A stretch of DNA of 64,000 nucleotides from Glebionis coronaria (GCA_025667525.1 CM046882.1:527088618-527152617); one strand, 5' to 3'; numbered from the stretch's first letter, positions 10,585 through 22,284 are shown. The notes: a model not told the origin generated them from the letters alone. Numbers and translations are program-made.

Positions 10585-11960
10585 AGGAACTTGATTATAA
10601 TCTGTTTAGTGTATCACAAGTTTGTGATAACAAAAATAAGGTTCTTTTCACTGATACTGAATGCTTGGTGTTAAGCAAAGATTTTAAAATACCTGATGAG
10701 AAATTCATTGATTATAGAACACCTAGGCATAAGGACATTTATAATGTGAATCTTAATGGAATTAGGATGAATAATAATTTGTCATGTCTATATGCTAAGG
10801 CTTCAGTTGATGAGAGTAATCTTTGGCACAGAAGGTTAGGGCACATAAATTTTAAGAATATAAATAGACTTGTGAGCCATGGTTTAGTTGATGGTTTGCC
10901 TGAAAAGGCTTTCCACAATGACCACTCTTGTGTTGCATGCCTTAAAGGCAAGCAGCATAAAGTCTCCTTTAAGTCTAAACTGGTGCATTCTAGTTCTAAA
11001 CCACTTCACTTGCTGCATATGGACTTGTTTGGTCCAACTAATATAGAACGTTTAAATGGAAAATCTTTTTGTTTTGTCATAACTGATGATTTTTCTAGAT
11101 TTACTTGGACTTTCTTTTTGGCTTTGAAAAGTGAATCTACCACTGTTTTGATTAACTTTATTACCCAAATTGAAAATAAAATTGGGAATGAGGTTGAAAT
11201 ACTTAGAAGTGATAATGGTGGTGAGTTTAGAAATAAGTTGTTAGATGACTTCTGTGTCAAGAAAGGGATTACTAGGCAGTTTAGTGTTGCTAGAACCCCA
11301 CAACAAAATGGGGTGGCTGAAAGGAAGAATAGAACACTCATAGAAGCAGCTAGGACAATGTTGGCTGATGCTCACTTCCCCATTGCATTTTGGGCTGAGG
11401 CTGTAAATACAGCCTGCTATGTTCAGAATAGGGCATTGATCAACAAAATCCACAATAAGACACCTTATGAGCTATTTTGGAATAGGAAACCTAATATTGG
11501 TTTTCTTAAACCCTTTGGATGTCATGTAGTTGTTCTTGATACTAGTGATGCCTTAGGAAAGTTTAGTGCTAAAGGTGATGAAGGCTACTTTATGGGCTAT
11601 TCAGTGCAGAGTAGAGGATATAGGGTTTACATTAAGAAAGAAAAACGTATACTTGAAAAGGTACATGTTCGGTTTTTAGAAAGTAAACCTAGTGATCCTG
11701 AAAGTGGACCAAATTGGCTCTTTGACTTGGATCCTCTATCTAGAACCTTGAATTATATGCCTGTTACTAATCCAGACATTGTGAAGGTAAATTCAAATGT
11801 TGTGGAAGAACCAGTTGTTGAAATTTCAGGTATACAGGTTGATAAGGAAGTAGGATCACATGCAGACAAATCAGCTACCATACTTGAGTATGTCACCATT
11901 CCTATTTGGACAGATGGATTTGCTGCTGCTGCTGCTGGAAAGGCAAAGGATGGTCCATAA
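10585..11960 (+). pseudogene. copia-2 integrase
   Basis: Integrase domain of the copia polyprotein, open from about 10665 to 11960. The HHCC zinc site is LWHRRLGHINF...CVACLKGK near 10828-10950. The catalytic triad is D in HMDLFGP (near 11020), D in LRSDNGGEF (near 11205) and E in NGVAERKNRTL (near 11310), followed by a GKF/KGYRVY C-terminal part. All catalytic residues are present. It would insert element cDNA in the nucleus. The frame stops at 11958-11960 after an alanine run, while the polyprotein continues in another frame. Confidence 0.9.
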
Positions 11961-13941
11961 GAGAAACTAGTTGATGAAAACATGCATGAATCTTCAAGCG
12001 CTTAAAAAGGAAAATCTGGCGCTGACAGGCCAAATTCAGGCGTTGATGGCTCAAACGTTGACAGACCCAGTTCAGGCGTTGACAACTCTTTTGACCATTT
12101 ATTCTCTTCCAATGTTTTTGAACAAGGTGAGCATTCAACAGTACATGAAGAGGTTCACTCAGGTGATAATGGAGGAGAATTTGAAGATGATATTGGCAAT
12201 TTGGAGACTGAAATTGAAGACAACACAATTATTGAAGGAGGAATACTTACATCTACTATCAAGAATCATCCTTCTTCTTTAATCATTGGTGATGTGATGT
12301 ATCCTGTTCAAACTAGAAGGTCTCATCAGAATCAAGGAGGTTTTATTGCCAATATCCACAAGAAGGTTGATACCCCTCTTGTTCAGGCATGTTTGTTTGC
12401 TGTCACAACAGGAACCCAAGAAGATATTTGATGCTCTCAAAGAACCAAGTTGGGTAGAAGCAATGCAGGATGAGCTTCACCAACTTGCTATTCAAGATGT
12501 TTGGGACTTAGTTGACTGTCCCAGATATGTCAGACCTATAGGGACAAGATGGGTTCTTAGAAACAAAAATGATGAAAGAGGGATTGTGGTCAGAAACAAG
12601 GCACGTTTAGTTGCTCAAGGCTATACACAAGAGGAAGGGATAGACTATGAAGAGGTTTTTGCACCTGTTGCAAGGATTGAAGCAATAAGGATTTTCCTAG
12701 CCTATGCTTCTTGCATGGGCTTCATAGTTTATCAAATGGATGTGAAGAGTGCTTTTCTTTATGGCATAATTGTAGAGGAGGTTTATGTAATGCAGCCTCC
12801 TAGTTTTGAAGATTCAGAACATCCAGACAAGATGTATAGAGTGAAGAAAGTAATGTATGGACTTCATGAAGCCCCAAGAGCATGGTATGGCACATTGTCC
12901 ACCTATCTGGTGGAAAATGGATTCAAGAGGGGCACCATAGATCAGACTTTGTTTACCAAGAAGACTGGTAAGGACTTTTTACTTGTTCAGGTCTATGTGG
13001 ATGATATCATCTTTGGCTCTTTAAGTCCAAAGATGAGTGAAGACTTTTCTAAGATCATGAAAGACAAATTCAAGATGAGTGCAATGGGAGATATGAACTT
13101 CTTTCTAGGTTTACAGGTTCAGCAGAAAGAAGATGGTATCTTCATCTCTCAAGACAAATATGTAGCATAGATCTTGAAGAAGTTTGGCTTTTCTCCACAT
13201 GAAAAACGGGATAGCACACCCATGGATAGGGAACACCCTTGAGGAAAGGTTGGAGATGGAAAAGAGGTGGATGTCAGGCATTATAGGTCAATGATTGGAT
13301 GATTGATGTATCTTACAACTTCTAGACCTGACATCATGTTTGCTTTGTGTGCATGTGCACGCCATCAAGTGACTCCCAAAGAGTGTCATCTTCATGCTGT
13401 CAAGAGGATTTTTAGATACCTTAGGTGTTATCCCACCTTGGGATTATGGTATCCAAAGGATTCTCCATTGGAGCTTATTGCTTATTCAGACAGTGATTAT
13501 AGAGGTGACAAGTTTGATAGAAAATCCACAACTGGTGGATGCCAATTTCTTGGGAGTAGGTTAATATCTTGGCAATGCAAGAAACAAACAGTGGTGGCCA
13601 ACTCTACAACTGAAGCAGAATACGTAGCTGCAGCTGCTTGTTGTGGACGAGTCTTATGGATTCATAACCAGCTGTTGGATTATGGGTATAATTTTATGCA
13701 TACCAAGATTTTTGTAGACAATAACAGTACTTTATGTATTATTAAGAATCCTCTACATCATTCTAAAACAAAACACATAGAAATTAGACATCATTTTACA
13801 AGAGATTGTTTTGAAAAAGGGTTAATACAACCAGATAGGGTTGACAAAGAAGAAAATGTGGCAGTTTTATTAACTAAACCTTTTGATACTAGAAGATTTC
13901 AATACTTGGTAACAAGTATTGGAATGATCAATCTTACTTAA
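11961..13941 (+). pseudogene. copia-2 reverse transcriptase and RNase H
   Basis: The linker 11985-12430 reads in one frame as repeated (S/N)(G/N)(V/A)D(R/G/N) heptads and then HSGDNGGEFEDDIGN; a frameshift near 12415 precedes RT. RT runs 12430-13168 with [22 protein letters not shown] and the catalytic YVDDIIFGS near 12995; a TAG at 13168-13170 interrupts it. After 130 bases with further damage, RNase H is open from 13303 to 13941, with YSDSDYRG, STTGGCQFLG, TEAEYVAAA and the end of the polyprotein GMINLT. Catalytic residues are visible but the frame breaks make it non-functional as read. Confidence 0.9.
11994..12088 (+). repeat. 21-nt word cluster C (linker before RT)
   Basis: Cores at 11999, 12020, 12041, 12056 and 12077: spacing 21, 21, 15, 21. 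In the pol frame it encodes GAD, GVD, NVD and GVD steps. Confidence 0.85.
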
Positions 13942-14030
13942 TATGTGTTTTTGGAACTTATTGTAAAAGTATGTACAGGATATGAATTGTTATTGGTCTT
14001 TGTACAAAATTAGGTTTTCCACTTTATTTG

Positions 14031-14088
14031 TCTAATGCTGACAAAGGTTATTTTAACGCTGTTACGTGTTAAAATGGCGTTGACAACA
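14031..14088 (+). repeat. 21-nt word cluster D (non-coding spacer)
   Basis: Cores at 14036, 14057 and 14078, exactly 21 apart, in a region without an ORF. Confidence 0.75.
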
Positions 14089-14720
14089 ATATGTTAGTTT
14101 TGTGGTTTTTGATCTAATTATGCAGGCATTATGAGCATTGTACAAATGGATACAGAGTTGCTTATGGATCCTTGGAGCTTACTTGGAGCATGTTCAAGTT
14201 TATGGATGATGGTTGGAATGTTAACATTCCTATCTTGACATAAATTTTTATTGCATGTATTATTTTTGGCAACCTGTATATCCTATTTTAAGGGGAGGTT
14301 TAGGAAACCTTTAGGACTTTTTGGGTATTCATATAATACTCTTATCACAATTCTATATTGTGTCCACTGGTGAGTACGAGTTAGTTTACTAAATCGTGAG
14401 GCGCTGTAGCATGCAAAGTTGATATACTTTGCACGCTGCCAAGACTTTTTGACCTAGAATTGGATGTGGTCTGTTGGGAGACTTGGGTGTGATTTTTATT
14501 GGGCTTACCTGGGAAGTTACAAAGGATTTTATAAGATAACTTCATTGTTAAGAACTTTGGTTAGCAAGGGAAACTTGAGGACAATTATGTCTATCTTGCT
14601 TAAGCAAGTGTGCATGATTGGACAGTGCTTGCTACCCTATGGTGCTTTTCAGTCTATAAGTTATCTTCACTAGGATAAATTACTTTGTTAAGGTTCTTTT
14701 TCTTTTATATTATTTTTATT

Positions 14721-14848
14721 TTTGGACGCTGACAGTTTTCTTTCCAAGCGTTGTTAAGACCAATTTTGACGTTGACATGGCAAAATCCAACGTTGACAAG
14801 AATATAGTCGTTGGGCGTTGATAATTTATTTTTGACCGTTGATAAACA
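14721..14848 (+). repeat. 21-nt word cluster E (non-coding spacer)
   Basis: Cores at 14727, 14749, 14770, 14791, 14815 (another at 14809) and 14837: steps of 22, 21, 21, 24 and 22. Non-coding, between RNase H and the extra ORF. Confidence 0.8.
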
Positions 14849-15969
14849 TTGGGTCCTACCCAGTTGTTATTTTTGACGAAAATTTGGGCCGTAATTTTAG
14901 GAGTTGGTAACTTTTTATTAATGCAAGAGATAAGTTATATCTTTTTCAAGATTTTCATCATTATATTTTGAATATAACTGCCTCATGCATTGACCAATCA
15001 CATGTTTTCACTTCTCTTATATATTTGGCTCATTCTTTTGAAACAGGGTAACTGCTTATTCTTGTCTAACTAAATTTTCACAAACCTTCATCTTTCATAA
15101 CATTTATAACAGCTTTCTATATCAATGGCGCCCAAGTTTAGACAGAGCGATTTGGAATTGGGGTTCAGAAGTCAGCATAACATGGTTGCTTATTTAGAGG
15201 CTGATGATGCTCTGTTTCCTCAATATACTCAGATGGTGGAGTATTTAAATGCATCCCCTTTAAGGTATGCACTTTCTCATGCTCCTCTTATCCCTGTCAC
15301 ACATATTAAATAGTTCTGGAATACCGTCACTTCCTCAACAGTTAATAATGTGACTACATTGACTGCTACTGTCCATAGGCTTCCATGGGTGGTTACTAAA
15401 GCTTTGGTTCACCAAGATTTGCATCTTAATGATGCAGATGGTATAACCACCCTACCCATTGGTGAGATAGAACAAGGGCTCCAAGCTTTGGGTTATCCTT
15501 TGCCAGATGATGGCCATTTAAACAAATATACAAAACAGGAATTTACCCTAGCTTGGAAGTACTTGATACATGTCATTCTTCAATGTTTGAGTCCCAAATG
15601 TACTACACACAATGAAATTAACCGTTCAATTGGGAGTGCCACTGTGTGTATTTCTACTGGGCAAAAATATAATTTTTCAAAAATGATTTTTGATGGCATG
15701 TGTCATAACAAGGGTAGCAAGATGACTCTTACTTACCCAAGGTTTTTACAAATGGTGTTTGATGAACAAAGATACTGCAATAGGGATCACAATGATTTTT
15801 ATAAGATTCCTGTTCAAAAGAAAGCAATTTTTGGGAAGATGATTTCACCCCCTCATAGAGACTTACCCCTTACCCAAGCCATGCTTGCTGTTATTGCAGC
15901 ATCACAACCACAACAAGACCCTCAACCTCAACCAGACCCATTGCCTGAACAACCACCATCACCCCGGCA

Positions 15970-16050
15970 AATGGAAGTTGACCAAGAACCCTTCAACGCT
16001 GTCACGTTCAATGTTGGCGTTGACACTACAAATCCAAACGCTGACACCCT
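15970..16050 (+). repeat. 21-nt word cluster F (extra ORF)
   Basis: Cores at 15976, 15997, 16018 and 16039, exactly 21 apart, plus one at 16012 (15 after 15997). In frame: EVD, NAV, GVD, NAD. Confidence 0.8.
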
Positions 16051-16718
16051 TTAACAACAAACCCAACACCTCTTAACCTTCAAACAGACACCCAATCCAC
16101 ATCATCTTCTACACCCCCTAACTTTAGGTTGGAAAAACGCCAAAGGACTACTGGAGTGTTCTCCTCTGGTGGTCCTAGCCATGTTGTAGAGAGAACCACC
16201 ACCACTAGTGTGGTTGGTGACATGGGTGGGGCTGGGACTATTGGTTCTAGCTTAGATGTAAGCCAAGCCAATCCTAACATCATTAAGACCGCATCCATGC
16301 CCCATGACTCTACTTTGGGAGGTCAAATTCCCTTTCTTGAGGAGGGCAGATTGGTACCTTACACATTGTTGGAATTGACGGCTGTCTGCATTAGCTTGCA
16401 AAAGCAAAATGCAGACCTTGTACATACTGTCTCTACACAAGGCCTTGAACTCAAGAAATTTAGGGAGATGATTGTTGTTCTGGAACCTGCTGAGACTAGG
16501 AGAAGGCAGACAAGAGTCCTTTCATCCGGGGAGGATTCTTACAAAGGGGAGGAAGCTGCTACTGAGCCATTTAATTTAAGTGACAAAGGCTCAGGTGGTT
16601 CTATTGGTGTGGAGATGGCTGAAGCTTTGACCAGCTTGAAGGAGAGGCCAGTTGTTGATGTTTCGCTGGTAACTCCAACGAAGATATCATTTATGGAGAT
16701 GCTGGAACAGGTTTCTAA

Positions 16719-16800
16719 GCCAGGCATTGACACACAGAGTTTAAGCATTGATAGGAGTAAGTTAGGCGTTGAAAAGTAGGTTTTGGACGCTGATAGACCT
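16719..16800 (+). repeat. 21-nt word cluster G (extra ORF)
   Basis: Cores at 16725, 16746, 16767 and 16788, all exactly 21 apart. In frame: GIDT, SIDR, GVEK, DADR. Confidence 0.85.
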
Positions 16801-18081
16801 GCAGGTGTGGTTGATGTATTCCAGTCATCAGCTATCATCAAGGATGTGTCTACACAGGTATCATCAATCTCTTTACCTACCATTGATGTATTAGATAAAT
16901 GTAAAGAGATTTTGGTAATAACAATAGTTCCCAAGGATGCAGCCCAAGTAAAGTTTGATTCCATGTTGGCTGCACAACTTGAGGAAAAAGAGAAGAAGAA
17001 GATTGCTGCTATTGAGTCACCATTTGTGGCTACTTCTCAGAGCAATAAGGAAGGTAGTGATGATGAGAGTACTGATTCAAGTGTGATGATCATTGAAGAG
17101 CCAGAGAGACTTGAATATGGTGATAAGTTGGCAAAGGAAAGGATTGTAGAGTTGAAATATCAGGTAGATTATGAGATGCCTAAAGTAGCTCAGATGTACT
17201 TTGCATGGGAGAATAAGGTAATGGAGAATTCAGACATGTCACTTTCAGATCAAATTTAGGTTTTGGAGATTCTTCTAAGAGTTTAAAGAGATTGCAAGGT
17301 GATTCTGAAGTATAAGGCTAGCAAGGTTCTTGCACAGTCTAAAAAGGATAAAAGGGAGCTTTACTACATGCTTCTCAGATGTCATCAAGGAGGTTGGACT
17401 TTTAAGAAGTTGCAGGGTTTGTCCTTTGATGAGTTGGAATATAAAGCTTATCCTATATGGGCAAGTGTGTAAGAGCAGAACACTATCAGACTTCTTTCAG
17501 ATGTAAGAAAGGAAGAACTTGCGGAAGAGATGCAGATCCAACAAACTTTAATTGCACCAAGACCTTTGAAGAAGGGAGTTCCACTTGAGTTCCCAGAAAA
17601 TTTGGATAGAGTGAATCCTAGTGAAGCAGTTATTAGAAGGAATATTAAGCTCTCACCCTTGGAAGCTTCACACATGGTAGAAGTTTTACTTGATGATTCC
17701 AGAAACCCTATAGTTCACTATGAGGAAGATGCAAGTGGGTTTTGGATGATTGGCAGATATGGGAAGAAGGTACATACTTTTACTACTCTTATGTCTTTGT
17801 TTGCAAGTCTGGATAGGGAAGACTTGGCAGATCATTGGAGATTGATGCAGGCCAAGTATGAGACTGAAGCACCTACTTCAGTCAATGGAATAAAGATTTG
17901 GTCCACATTCAAGAGAATGTGTGAGCCAAATGATGAAGATCCAGTATGGAAGGATGTTGATGATACCAGTGGACTTCAATGGCGTCTACATTCAGCAGCT
18001 GGTGTGTATCATTTGAGTACTACAAAGTTTTCTGAATATCTTCTTGTGATGCTGAATATCCCATGTCCAAGGAAGTTTTGA

Positions 18082-18259
18082 AGAAAATGGTGTGAACACA
18101 ACTGGAGATGGATTACACAAGTGACGTTGGCAAAGATTTAATTAGGTTTATTTATTTCCAACTTAATAAGTAATTTGTATTTGTAAGAATCCTCCTTGTA
18201 CTTAGTTCTTTTATTCAAAAACTTGATTACTAGAGTAGATATCAAGTTTAGGGGAGGAT
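18082..18259 (+). other. copia-2 3' untranslated region and polypurine tract
   Basis: Short non-coding stretch after the extra ORF. The polypurine tract TTTAGGGGAGGAT (18247-18259) directly precedes the LTR start and matches that of copia-1, which marks the two as the same lineage. Confidence 0.85.
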
Positions 18260-18753
18260 TGTTGGGAATAAAATGAAGCCAAGACACTTAGACGCTGACA
18301 AGAGGAAATTGGATGTTGATAGGAAGAAATCAGGCGTTGTCAGATCAAGCATTGACAAGAAGAAGTCAAGCGTTGATGAGAAGAAGTTAAGCACTGATAG
18401 GATACTTAGTCTACACGTTTTATGTTTCTAGTAAAGATATGTTCGACAATGTATTTCTTATGTTTATCTTTACCTAAAATAGCTGATACGTAGACTCTTG
18501 TACAAGGTTCCTTAATCTATAAAAGGAGGCCTTTAGGTTTTAGTTCAATGTATGTTTTACACTTTCATTGTACGCAAGTTCAATTAATCAATCAAAGTGA
18601 AAGTTTGGTTTATTCTGTTTGTGTGTTCTTGTTCTAAGTATTAATTCCGCATAATACTTAGATTGTTTCATATACAACAAAGTTTCTCTAAGTGTTTAAC
18701 TTGATTCATTCTCGTTTACACAAAGCTAAATTGATCTAAGTTTGGGATCAACA
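18260..18753 (+). mobile_element. 3' LTR of copia-2 (494 bp)
   Basis: TGTTGGGAAT...GGGATCAACA. The right 307 bp match the truncated 5' LTR at 7152-7458. It contains a TATA box (TATAAAAGG) near 18518. The first 145 bp hold six copies of the 21-nt-spaced word. The flank at 18754 continues a different LTR, so copia-2 inserted there; GAACC (18754-18758) is the predicted target duplication. Confidence 0.93.
18287..18403 (+). repeat. 21-nt word cluster H (3' LTR, U3)
   Basis: Cores at 18293, 18314, 18335, 18350, 18371 and 18392: spacing 21, 21, 15, 21, 21. The 21-21-15-21 order repeats that of cluster C. Non-coding, 30 bases into the LTR and upstream of its TATA box. Confidence 0.88.
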
Positions 18754-19136
18754 GAACCGCGGAGGTAGACTCCGCTCCTTTTTGTCTTTTAGTGGATTTG
18801 AAATATCTGAGGCTGTTTAAACCTTCAAAGGATATTCTTATGGCATTTGGAATATGCCATATTCAAATTTTTATTTTCCATTTTAATAAAACATTTTCTT
18901 AAAAATAAAGTTTATTAAAAATCTTTTGTCACATTTGACAAAAGAGAGTTTTAAGGCTAATCACTTTTATGACCACTAAGCATGATTAAGATATGTTAGT
19001 GTAATGATTATTACCTTGATGATAGTGTTTGTTAGATAATTCGTTTTATGATTATATTTGAAAATAAATATCTTTGTAATTTTTCGTGATCAAAACTAAG
19101 AAAAATTAGTTAGCACTAGCATTATTTTTAGGCCAA
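18754..19136 (-). mobile_element. 3' LTR remnant of a minus-strand LTR element
   Basis: 383 bp matching 23475-23857 with about 5% differences by eye. Copia-2 interrupts it on the left, so the rest of this LTR lies beyond copia-2's 5' end, outside the window. On the minus strand the LTR begins TGGCCTAAAAA. GAACCGCGG-type words are repeated inside the element. Confidence 0.85.
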
Positions 19137-20300
19137 ACATATTTACACACATGTTAACCATTCAAGAGTGGGATGACTCATTAATCCATGAACATTTCCT
19201 CATTGCCTTGACTCACTTCTTATGCGTTCTTAAAGATGAAGATTGAGACAATACTGATTGTCGGAATCAATGTCTAGAGAAGACAATTGAGAGATAGATG
19301 ATGACAAATCATAGCAAGGGTTGAGAGAGTCGTCTTGAGAGACATTTCCATCTTCATTTGAATCATGCATGGGTTCAAAAGAGATGTTTCCTTCAATAGG
19401 AAGCATGACTCAATCCACGGAGTGAAATGAGAAGCATTTAGAGGTGGAAAGTAAAGAAGAAGTTTTCTAAGAAGCCTTGAGAGAATCATGGCAAATGGAA
19501 GACTAGAGCGAGACCCGCTGAGAACAAATCTTATTCTTCTAGCTATGAAAAATGCAAGGTTGTATGGAGTGGAGGTAGCAACACAATGCAACATATGTGC
19601 AAGACAAGCGGACACACGGTTGCGATTACTATCCAAACACATTGCATTTTCCCTAATGATTTCGGCCCAAGGGATCATAAAATCATTAAGATCGCTAGTT
19701 AGTAATTCCCAAGGAGTGAGAGTACGAACTTCTCCCTCAAAATTACCAAGAATAGGGTATTCACGAGGTATAGCAATGGAACAAGAGATAGCCGAAGCCG
19801 AGGGTATCTCAGTCACATAATTCACATCAATAGGGGCTGATTCTAAAAAGTTCAAACTCCAAGCATCGGTGAACCTACATTGACCTTCGTATGGAACTTT
19901 GAGAATCTCACCAAATTCTTCAAGAGTATATACAAAGGTTTTCCCCTTGATGGAAAATCTTATAGATAAACCATTATTGATGCAAATTTATGTGTACGAG
20001 CTAAAGAATCCCAAGAGGAAGAAAGGAAAGACTGGCTCATTAATATAAAGCAAACAGTCAAAGCCAATGGAATTGAACATGAATCGAATAAAGTCAAGTC
20101 CAAGAAAGTTAGAAGGAATAATGCATCCTTCATGAAAACAACGAGATTCAAGACAACGATAAGTGTTTTGAGTAGAACGAGTTCGACGTAAAGAAGAAAG
20201 ATTAGGCATGTATTCTCTAGTACGTTGGTGGTCATTTTGATATCCCGAAGACATGATAGTACCTAAAAATAACATACAAACATATTTCCCCAATCACTCA
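19137..20300 (-). pseudogene. Minus-strand 'putative plant transposon protein' ORF, broken
   Basis: On the minus strand an ATG near 20252 begins MSSGYQNDHQRTREYMPNLS. It is followed by ESRCFHEGCIIPSNFLGLDF and, after a stop or frame change near 19985, by GLSIRFSIKGKTFVYTLEEFGEILKVPYEGQC (read in pieces), then NFLESAPIDVNYVTEIPSAS and ELLTSDLNDFMIPWAEIIRENAMCLDSN to about 19274. This order (a GKxFVxTLEEFGEILKVPYEG core, then a WxEIIRENAM helix) is that of the plant transposon protein domain found in large LTR elements without pol. No protease, RT or integrase is visible, so the element would need proteins in trans. Function of the domain is unknown; a capsid-like role is a guess. Confidence 0.6.
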
Positions 20301-22270
20301 TATGTTACATATAAACCGAAAATCGAAAAGATGAGAATGTGTTTCATCAATTTCTTGACAATCAAAGGATTAATCCTTATCATTTCCATGCTCATAATGT
20401 ACCTAGTTCATCATTGACAATAACATATTAATCATGTAAAATCAAAAATAAACTTGAACATTGGTTTTTCAAAACAAGGTTTTTAGGTAAGCATTTAACA
20501 ATGCCATTACAAACTTGTTCATGGGTTCATATCGATTCCATCAATTAACCAAAATTATTTAGTCAAAATTCGGATTCTTCTACAAGTAGGTTTTAGTGAA
20601 ATATCAATGAATATGAACCTAAGGAATCATAACAAGATTACTATGTCAACTCTTATTCCTAGTTTTAAAAATCCCCAATTATGAATGTATGAACCCTAGA
20701 ACAAATTAGATGAAACTGAAAGATCTTGGATGAAGGATGAGTGAAACCCACAAATTGGAATTAAATTATCTTGAGTGATTGAAGGTTTTAAAAGATCAAC
20801 AATGGTGGAAAATGGAAGAAATCGTCGCTAAGTTGGATAAGAGAGAGAAGGTTTGTTTGAAAACTGATATTTTTATAAAACTTGGCACTTTAGTCGTAAT
20901 CACTGGCCGCGGTTCCTTATCGATATGGAACCGCGCATTTGAGCCGCGATAGATAAAGAACCGCGTACAGTGGTGAGTTTTTATCAAAGAAAATCAAAGA
21001 ATTTTTCTAAACCAAATTTTTCTAAAATCCTTAAAATATATCTTAAGCCTTTAGGAAATCATCGAACCACCACAACACTAGGTAATAATGCCTTAATGAA
21101 GGATTACGAGTTGAATCGAGATAGGAAAAGACCGAAATGGACAAACGACTACTGGTAGAAAAGAAGCAAAGAGGAGAGAAGTCAAGAGAAGTGAATCAAG
21201 ACCAAGAACAATGCTTAAAAGACAAATGACAATCGTCAAATCAAGGAGACGAAGAGCTTGTATCATATATAGTGGTTTAAGACGTGCCTTTCCGGCAAAA
21301 GTCTAAACGGTTTTGGTAATGAACTATACCAAGCAATTTTGATACATAGAATAAGATCACTTTTAAGATTAGTCTTATTCCATATCAAAATGTGAGCAAA
21401 GTATGAATTCACTTTCTCTCCCACATGATCGGACAATTATTGCTAGGATTAACAATAACAATATCCTTGGAATATTTCAATTCCAAATGTGTAAAATCCA
21501 ACTACAACTTATGAAGTAGTTTGGTATCTCAAAGGATTAATTAATCATCCTAGAGATGAGCTCAATTGCACAAGTTACACATGATATAGGGCCTACTAAC
21601 CGTAAGGGTGCAAACCATGGAAATCATGCTTGATACTTTAAGCTTCTACTAACCCACTCTACATCTCCATAGTGAGTCAAGTATTCATGTAATAAAGGTT
21701 TGAGAGGGAAAAAGGAAAAAATCACAAACCACAAACAAATGTCAAGGCAAGGATGGCAAGAACAAGCATATAGTCAATTAATGATCAAAAGAATGATCAA
21801 TAGGGCGTCTGGAAGAACGAAAACGTACCTTAGCCACAAAGTGCATTCCAAGCTTTCAAGGAACCAATGCAAAGCCCAACCATGACCAAAGTGACTACTA
21901 AGTCTTCAAGGAATAGTATCACTCCCATCCATCTTGATATCATAATTCAATGATGTTGGAAATCAAAGAAGACGAGTCTTCTACAAGTGTAAGTAACTCA
22001 ATCTACAATCAATTGAATGATTGATCTTCATGAGTAACTACCCATAACAAGATGCAAACTAGTAGATACATTTTAAGAGTTAACCTAAAATGCATAAATA
22101 CTACTAATCTAAATGGGATGCTATATTACCAATCAAAAGGCCTATTTTTAATAAAAAATAGTTTTGACCAAAGAAAAATTTTTGTACAACTTAACCTTCT
22201 AATTTGAGTAGATAATGGATCAATCCAAGTTTTAAAGTACAATATACTTCAAAGATCTTGTGTCACCATC
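20301..22270. other. Non-coding internal region of the plant-transposon-protein element
   Basis: About 2 kb between the ORF and the primer site, without an ORF that looks real on either strand. It contains the word GCGGTTCCTTATC and its variants near 20910-20965, also found in the LTR near 23420-23480. Long leaders of this sort are typical of large non-autonomous LTR elements. Confidence 0.55.
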
Positions 22271-22282
22271 TCTCTGATACCA
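22271..22282 (-). other. Primer binding site of the plant-transposon-protein element
   Basis: On the minus strand TGGTATCAGAGA, complementary to initiator tRNA-Met at 11 of 12 bases. It fixes the orientation of the element (minus) and the inner end of its 5' LTR. Confidence 0.8.
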
Positions 22283-22284
22283 AT

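Larger units (their letters stand above)
13942..15124 (+). other. copia-2 spacer between pol and the extra ORF
   Basis: About 1.2 kb with no coding sequence I can support. It contains a polypurine-like AAGGGGAGG at 14291-14299, a TATA-like stretch near 15020 (CTTATATATTTGG), and two clusters of the 21-nt-spaced word (14036-14086 and 14727-14845). The start of the extra ORF follows CAATGG at 15125. Confidence 0.7.
15125..18081 (+). pseudogene. copia-2 extra 3' ORF (SIRE aORF), multiply broken
   Basis: Large additional ORF after pol, at the place of the envelope-like ORF of SIRE elements. The ATG at 15125 begins MAPKFRQSDLELGF, followed by HNMVAYLE, FPQYTQMVEYLNASPLRYAL and a stop at 15311-15313. 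The frame resumes at 15350 (LPIGEIEQGLQALGYPLPDDGHLNKYTKQEFTLAWKYLIHVILQC is recognisable in pieces; FSKMIFDGMCHN; YPRFLQM). Serine/proline/threonine-rich linkers follow at 16050-17260 with stops at 16777-16779 and 17257-17259. The C-terminal domain at 17530-18081 has DREDLADHWRL, EDPVWKD and LQWRLHSAAGVYHL, shared with the copia-1 aORF. No convincing signal peptide or transmembrane segment is seen, so an envelope role is not supported by this sequence. Confidence 0.75.

Noticed and set aside
16539..16964. Minus-strand ORF of 141 codons
   Set aside because: Lies opposite the copia-2 extra ORF, has no recognisable domain and is interpreted as a shadow.
15125..18081. Envelope protein function for the SIRE extra ORF
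   Set aside because: No signal peptide, transmembrane helix or fusion-like segment could be seen in the pieces; kept as unknown.
18287..18403. Simple minisatellite explanation for the 21-nt words
   Set aside because: Bases between words are not repeated between units, and the same word recurs in distant clusters, so an ordinary tandem minisatellite does not fit.
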